A stretch of 64,000 bases of DNA from Pseudophaeobacter arcticus DSM 23566 (GTDB taxonomy: Bacteria; Pseudomonadota; Alphaproteobacteria; Rhodobacterales; Rhodobacteraceae). The translations under genes were made by a program, and so were the position numbers. The notes beneath the pieces are model-generated. The model did not search any database. It saw nothing but the letters and a program-made list of their open reading frames with translations, and was not told the origin of the DNA. How positions within the stretch are numbered: position 1 is the stretch's first letter; every line of letters begins with the position of its first letter. The stretch lies in the NCBI RefSeq assembly GCF_000473205.1, contig NZ_AXBF01000005.1, positions 164,924 through 228,923 on the forward strand. Direction: 5' to 3'. This document shows, piece by piece, positions 59,966-64,000 of this stretch.

Positions 59966-60742
59966 ATGAACCCCATCGACGTGACGATTGAAGACGGCAT
60001 TGCAACAGTTTGTATCAACCGGCCCGAGCGCAAGAATGCTTTGTCCGTGGCAGCAACAAACGGGCTGACCGATGCTTGGGAAATGATCGAAGCCGACGAC
60101 ACTGTTCGCGTGGCCATTTTGACCTCAACCGACTGCGGTGTGTTTAGCGCCGGGCTCGATTTGAAGGAAGCAACGCAGATCGCCCGCGATGAGGGTGTCG
60201 ATATCCTCAGCAAGATGCGCGATCCGTTCCACGAAAAGATGCGCGATTGCAAAAAACCGATTATCGCCGCCATGACCGGATCCCTGATGGCAGGCGGCAT
60301 GATGCTGACGCTGAATTGTGATCTGCGCGTGGGCCTGAAGGGCACCAAGGTCGGGATTACCGAAGTTAAGATCGGCCGCGGTTCTCCGTGGGCGGCTCCG
60401 GCGCTGTCGATGCTGCCGCAACCGATCCTTATGGAAATCGTCCTGACCGGTGATCTGATGCCGATTGAACGGCTGCATGATTACGGCTTTACCAATTATA
60501 TCGAAGACACCCCGGACGCCGTGCGTGCGCGGGCGTATGATCTTGCCAAACGAATTGCCTCTGCGGCGCCGTTGTCCGTCGTTGCGGCCAAAGGCAGTGT
60601 GCGCGCGACCATGGATCTGGGCTGCGCGGGCGGTTTGGAAGAGGGCAAGCGCCTGCATGAGGTGGTGTATGCCAGCAATGATGGCGTCGAAGGCCCCAAA
60701 GCCTTTGCAGAGAAACGCGCGCCGGTTTGGACCGGCACCTGA
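59966..60742 (+). CDS. Enoyl-CoA hydratase/isomerase family protein 1
   Basis: A 258-residue crotonase-fold protein. It has the oxyanion segment CGVFSAGLDLKEATQIA and, later, KVGITEVKIGRGSPWAAPAL, where the glutamate region of hydratases lies. It probably hydrates or isomerizes an acyl-CoA from the imported acid. It is followed 10 nt later by the second crotonase gene. Confidence 0.88.
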   Translation: MNPIDVTIEDGIATVCINRPERKNALSVAATNGLTDAWEMIEADDTVRVAILTSTDCGVFSAGLDLKEATQIARDEGVDILSKMRDPFHEKMRDCKKPIIAAMTGSLMAGGMMLTLNCDLRVGLKGTKVGITEVKIGRGSPWAAPALSMLPQPILMEIVLTGDLMPIERLHDYGFTNYIEDTPDAVRARAYDLAKRIASAAPLSVVAAKGSVRATMDLGCAGGLEEGKRLHEVVYASNDGVEGPKAFAEKRAPVWTGT

Positions 60743-60752
60743 GGAGGCTGAA

Positions 60753-61535
60753 ATGAGCGAACTTATTCGTCTGGAGCGGGACGGGCCGATTGGCATCCTG
60801 CGCTTTCTTGAGGCCAAGAAACGCAATCCGTACAGCATGGCCTTCGTTGAAGAACTAGTGGCGCATCTGCGCGATGCCGAGCGCGACGATACGATCCGTG
60901 CCGTGGTCATGACCGGCGGCGATCATTTCAGCAGTGGCGGCGACCTTGTCGGGTTCCAAGCCGAGATCGCCAAGGGGGCACGCGCCACGTCCGAAATGGT
61001 CGATCGGGTGCATGATGGCGGCCGCGCGGCCTATTTGTTCAAAAAGCCTTTGATTTCTGCTGTATGCGGCGTCGCTTTTGGCGCGGGCCTGAGCTTGGCC
61101 TTGTCGGCAGATATCGTTGTGGCTGCCGAAGATGCGCGACTGTGCGAAGTCTTCGCCCGCGTTGGCGGATGTCCCGACACCGGATCGAGCTGGCTTTTGC
61201 AACAACGCGTCGGCGCCGGTGTGGCGCGGATGCTTGTTCTTACAGGTCGCGAGATCGACGGGATCACCGCAAAGGACCTGCGGGTTGTAGAAGAATGCGT
61301 GCCCGCCGACCAGGTCGAAGCGCGTGCGCTTGAAATCGCCCGCGAGATTGCCCAGCATCCGATGTTTGGTGTTCAAAGCGCCAAGCGGGTGATGCGCAGC
61401 ACCGCAGAGTGCAACTATATCGAAGCGCTCGACATTGAGCGCGACGTGCAAAGCGTTCTACTCTGCGCCCATGATTTTCCCGAGGCCATGAAAGCGTTCT
61501 CGGAAAAACGAAAGCCTGAATTCAACGACCAATAA
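60753..61535 (+). CDS. Enoyl-CoA hydratase/isomerase family protein 2 (PaaG-like features)
   Basis: A 260-residue crotonase-fold protein with [14 protein letters not shown] and [19 protein letters not shown]. The PDTG aspartate recalls PaaG-type isomerases rather than the two-glutamate hydratases. GAGGAGG precedes the ATG. Its presence beside another crotonase suggests a two-step rearrangement of the CoA thioester. Confidence 0.87.
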   Translation: MSELIRLERDGPIGILRFLEAKKRNPYSMAFVEELVAHLRDAERDDTIRAVVMTGGDHFSSGGDLVGFQAEIAKGARATSEMVDRVHDGGRAAYLFKKPLISAVCGVAFGAGLSLALSADIVVAAEDARLCEVFARVGGCPDTGSSWLLQQRVGAGVARMLVLTGREIDGITAKDLRVVEECVPADQVEARALEIAREIAQHPMFGVQSAKRVMRSTAECNYIEALDIERDVQSVLLCAHDFPEAMKAFSEKRKPEFNDQ

Positions 61536-61575
61536 ACCGGTCGCAACCATATCAAGAACTTTAAGGAGACCGCAA

Positions 61576-62334
61576 ATGAAGGTGCTTGTGCCTGTCAAAC
61601 GCGTGATCGATTATAACGTGAAAGTTCGCGTCAAAGCGGACGGATCGGGTGTCGATCTTGCCAATGTAAAAATGTCGATGAACCCCTTCGACGAGATTGC
61701 CGTCGAAGAGGCGATCAGCCTGAAAGAAGCCGGCAAGGCCGATGAGGTGGTTGCCGTCTCGATCGGTGTGAAGCAAGCGCAGGAAACCCTGCGCACAGCT
61801 TTGGCCATGGGTGCGGATCGCGCGATTTTGGTCGTGGCCGCCGATGACGTCCATCAGGATATCGAACCTCTGGCCGTTGCCAAAATCCTCAAAGCCATTG
61901 TCGACGAAGAGCAGCCGGGCCTTGTGCTGTGCGGCAAACAGGCGATCGACAACGACATGAACGCCACCGGCCAAATGCTGTCGGCGCTTCTGGGCTGGTC
62001 GCAGGCGACCTTCGCCTCCGAAGTGGACATCGATGGCGACAATGCCAAGGTGACCCGTGAGGTTGACGGCGGCTTGCAAACTATTTCGGTCAAAATGCCC
62101 ACCATCGTGACCGTCGATCTGCGCTTGAACGAACCGCGCTATGCCTCCTTGCCCAACATCATGAAGGCCAAGAAAAAGCCGTTGGACGAGAAAACCGCCG
62201 CTGATTACGGTGTCGATGTTTCGCCGCGTCTCGAAGTCATCAAGACCGCAGAGCCCGCCGAACGCTCGGCCGGTATTATGGTGGAATCGGTCGATGAACT
62301 GATTACGAAACTTAAAGAAGCGGGGGCTGTGTAA
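61576..62334 (+). CDS. etfB: Electron transfer flavoprotein beta subunit
   Basis: A 252-residue EtfB, recognisable by [20 protein letters not shown], the [13 protein letters not shown] segment, and the C-terminal recognition loop. It forms a heterodimer with EtfA to take electrons from an acyl-CoA dehydrogenase. It overlaps etfA by one base (TAATG). Confidence 0.94.
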   Translation: MKVLVPVKRVIDYNVKVRVKADGSGVDLANVKMSMNPFDEIAVEEAISLKEAGKADEVVAVSIGVKQAQETLRTALAMGADRAILVVAADDVHQDIEPLAVAKILKAIVDEEQPGLVLCGKQAIDNDMNATGQMLSALLGWSQATFASEVDIDGDNAKVTREVDGGLQTISVKMPTIVTVDLRLNEPRYASLPNIMKAKKKPLDEKTAADYGVDVSPRLEVIKTAEPAERSAGIMVESVDELITKLKEAGAV

Positions 62335-63260
62335 TGGCTGTTCTTCTCCTTGCCGAAGTGACCAATGGCGAACTGGCGATGGATGCCACCGCCAAGGCCG
62401 TGACCGCCGCCAAGGCGATCGGTGATGTAACCGTTTTGTGCGCGGGCGCGTCTGCTGCCGCTGCGGGCGACGCGGCGGCCACCATCGATGGCGTGTCGAA
62501 AGTGTTGGTCGCCGAAGACGAAAGTCTCGGCCACCGTTTGGCGGAGCCGACTGCGGCGTTGATCGTAAGCCTTGCAGGCGACTACGAGCACATCGTTGCA
62601 CCGGCCACTACGGACGCGAAAAACGTCATGCCGCGCGTCGCTGCGCTGTTGGATGTGATGGTATTGTCGGATGTGTCCGGTGTTGTGGATGGCACGACCT
62701 TCGAACGCCCGGTCTACGCGGGCAACGCGGTGCAGACCGTGAAATCGTCGGATGCCAAGAAAGTCATCACCTTCCGCACGTCGACCTTTGATGCGGCACC
62801 CACGGGCGGTTCGGCTTCGGTTGAAACCATTGGCGCCGCAGAGAATCCGGGCCTTTCGGAATGGGTTGAGGATAAAGTCGCCGAAAGCGACCGTCCCGAG
62901 CTCACCTCGGCCGGTATCGTTGTGTCGGGTGGCCGTGGCGTCGGCTCCGAAGAGGATTTCAAAATCATCGAAGCCTTGGCCGACAAGCTGGGCGCGGCAG
63001 TGGGTGCGTCCCGTGCGGCGGTCGATTCCGGCTATGCCCCGAACGATTGGCAAGTGGGACAGACCGGCAAAGTCGTTGCACCGGCTCTGTATATCGCGGC
63101 CGGTATTTCGGGAGCGATCCAGCACTTGGCAGGTATGAAAGATTCGAAAATCATCGTCGCGATCAACAAAGACGAAGAAGCCCCGATCTTTCAGGTTGCC
63201 GATTTCGGATTGGTCGCAGACCTCTTCGAAGCCGTGCCGGAATTGACCGAAAAACTCTAA
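62334..63260 (+). CDS. etfA: Electron transfer flavoprotein alpha subunit
   Basis: A 308-residue EtfA with the FAD-binding C-terminus ([45 protein letters not shown]). No acyl-CoA dehydrogenase is in the window, so its partner must lie elsewhere. It ends the operon just before an intrinsic terminator. Confidence 0.94.
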   Translation: MAVLLLAEVTNGELAMDATAKAVTAAKAIGDVTVLCAGASAAAAGDAAATIDGVSKVLVAEDESLGHRLAEPTAALIVSLAGDYEHIVAPATTDAKNVMPRVAALLDVMVLSDVSGVVDGTTFERPVYAGNAVQTVKSSDAKKVITFRTSTFDAAPTGGSASVETIGAAENPGLSEWVEDKVAESDRPELTSAGIVVSGGRGVGSEEDFKIIEALADKLGAAVGASRAAVDSGYAPNDWQVGQTGKVVAPALYIAAGISGAIQHLAGMKDSKIIVAINKDEEAPIFQVADFGLVADLFEAVPELTEKL

Positions 63261-63298
63261 ATCGTGATGGGCAAATGGGCCCGCAACAACAGATCGAA

Positions 63299-63325
63299 GG
63301 CCCGCCAAACTGGCGGGCCTTTTTT
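63299..63325 (+). terminator. Intrinsic terminator of the catabolic operon
   Basis: GGCCCGCC (63299-63306), loop AAACT, GGCGGGCC (63312-63319), followed by six T. A textbook rho-independent terminator 38 nt after the etfA stop. Confidence 0.93.
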
Positions 63326-63498
63326 ATGGTTGGAGCGTTTTCGCCCTGGGGCCAACCGCGCGGCGCCGGGGGCCGGTTTTGCGCAATATGACGCTCCGTC
63401 AGAGAAGGTATGGAGTAAGCGGTGCGCCGCTCCCACACTTACGGCATGGCGCGTGATCTGCGATTCAGAGGCTTCTTTGGTTTGTGGGGAGTTTCTCG

Positions 63499-63879
63499 AT
63501 GGGAGCTATAAGCGAGTTTCTGGCAAGTGTGCCGCGTCGGGCGGATGGCAAGCGGAATTGGCCGTCGGAACTGAAGGCTCGGATCGTTGCGGAGACGTTG
63601 ATTGAGGGCGAGACGGTCAAAGCTGTTGCGAGGCGATACGAGCTAATTCCGAGCACAGTGTCTGACTGGCGGCGGATGGCGCGGCAGGGCAAGCTGGTTC
63701 TGCCCAACTTGGAGGGCATCGATTTTGTGCCGGTTGAGATTGAGGTGCCTGTGCCCCAGCCTTTGGCGGTGACATCGTCCAGCACCATTGATGTGATCAA
63801 GGACGACGTCGCCGTTCGTCTTGATGCGGCAACGCCTGCACGCCGGATCGCCGAGATCGTGCGGGCCATAGCCACGTGA
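63499..63879 (+). CDS. tnpA: IS66-family accessory protein TnpA
   Basis: A 126-residue protein with an HTH segment (ELKARIVAETLIEGETVKAV, ARRYELIPSTVSDWRRM) typical of IS66 Orf1. It overlaps tnpB by 4 nt (GTGA). The ATG at 63499, 8 nt after GGGGAG, is preferred to a GTG at 63484. Confidence 0.88.
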   Translation: MGAISEFLASVPRRADGKRNWPSELKARIVAETLIEGETVKAVARRYELIPSTVSDWRRMARQGKLVLPNLEGIDFVPVEIEVPVPQPLAVTSSSTIDVIKDDVAVRLDAATPARRIAEIVRAIAT

Positions 63880-64000
63880 TCACGCCATCCCACAAAGTCC
63901 GGATATTTGTTGCCAGTGATCCGGTGGACTTCCGTAAAGGCCATGATGGGCTGGCTGCTTTGGTGCAGAGCCAATTGCGCCAGAAGCCGTTTGATGGGTC
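63876..64000 (+). CDS. tnpB: IS66-family accessory protein TnpB (partial)
   Basis: A GTG start overlapping the tnpA stop opens a frame that runs off the window edge. It reads VRIFVASDPVDFRKGHDGLA, the signature of IS66 Orf2 (TnpB). Confidence 0.87.
   Translation, partial: MITPSHKVRIFVASDPVDFRKGHDGLAALVQSQLRQKPFDG

Larger units (their letters stand above)
63415..64000. mobile_element. Left part of an IS66-family element
   Basis: Starts at GTAAGC (63415), the usual beginning of IS66 ends (GTAAGCG...). It continues with the two accessory genes tnpA and tnpB; tnpC and the right end lie outside the window. Target duplication cannot be checked here. Confidence 0.75.

Noticed and set aside
1..64000. 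tRNA, rRNA and CRISPR arrays
   Set aside because: Scanned by eye for cloverleaf-like segments, rRNA signatures and regularly spaced repeats; none convincing.

Overview
The window looks like part of a large alphaproteobacterial plasmid, most likely from the Rhodobacteraceae (Roseobacter/Paracoccus group). Evidence: high GC, a complete repABC replicon, a mobilization module, several families typical of such plasmids (tandem DUF736, DUF2493, DUF3768, ArdC, strawberry-notch helicase), and accessory cargo bounded by insertion sequences. No rRNA, tRNA or CRISPR array was seen.

Layout. (1) 1-1.45 kb: start of a mercury operon (merR divergent from merT-merP-merF; merA would lie beyond the left edge). 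(2) 1.5-6.5 kb: mobilization block on the minus strand (mobC-like, relaxase, VirD4/TraG coupling protein), with a likely oriT just upstream. (3) 7-28 kb: long minus-strand block of plasmid 'hitchhiker' genes (DUF2493, tandem DUF736, methyltransferase/helicase of strawberry-notch type, PrlF-YhaV toxin-antitoxin, ParB-like protein, DUF3768, ArdC antirestriction). It is interrupted by a ParD/ParE pair, a two-component system with an HbpS-like heme-binding protein and an ankyrin protein, and an MBL-fold hydrolase. A Fic protein with its own direct repeats follows. (4) 29.4-33.3 kb: repABC replicon with two parS-like palindromes, an antisense RNA locus between repB and repC, and palindromes plus a DnaA box before repA. 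(5) 33.4-35.6 kb: serine resolvase and an HTH protein. (6) 36.1-49.6 kb: metal-resistance and envelope island: two L,D-transpeptidases, a PIB-type ATPase, a ten-gene minus-strand operon (SCO, DsbB, DsbA-like, PCuAC, SCO, M23 peptidase, DUF411, ZIP, LspA, Lnt), a MerR regulator, a YnfA protein and a CDF-like transporter. (7) 49.58-50.76 kb: an IS630-family element. (8) 50.8-63.3 kb: a catabolic operon for an unknown carboxylic acid (SDR, ABC importer with two binding proteins, acyl-CoA ligase, two crotonases, ETF). (9) From 63.4 kb: the left end of an IS66-family element.

How it works together. In the metal island, four promoters carry the MerR hallmark of a 19-bp spacer over a related dyad (CTCTAG-N3-CTAGAG type). 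They stand before the first L,D-transpeptidase, the ATPase, the ten-gene operon and the IS630 element, so one MerR protein (47973-48401) plausibly controls a scattered regulon joining metal export to envelope disulfide, lipoprotein and peptidoglycan functions. The IS630 copy has landed in the -10 box of the fourth promoter. The 7-28 kb block resembles the anti-restriction 'leading region' of conjugative plasmids. It carries a recurrent short palindrome, AAAGCYCGCTTT, in the leaders of three of its genes. These two observations, together with the HbpS-type sensory locus, are the most interesting unexplained features.
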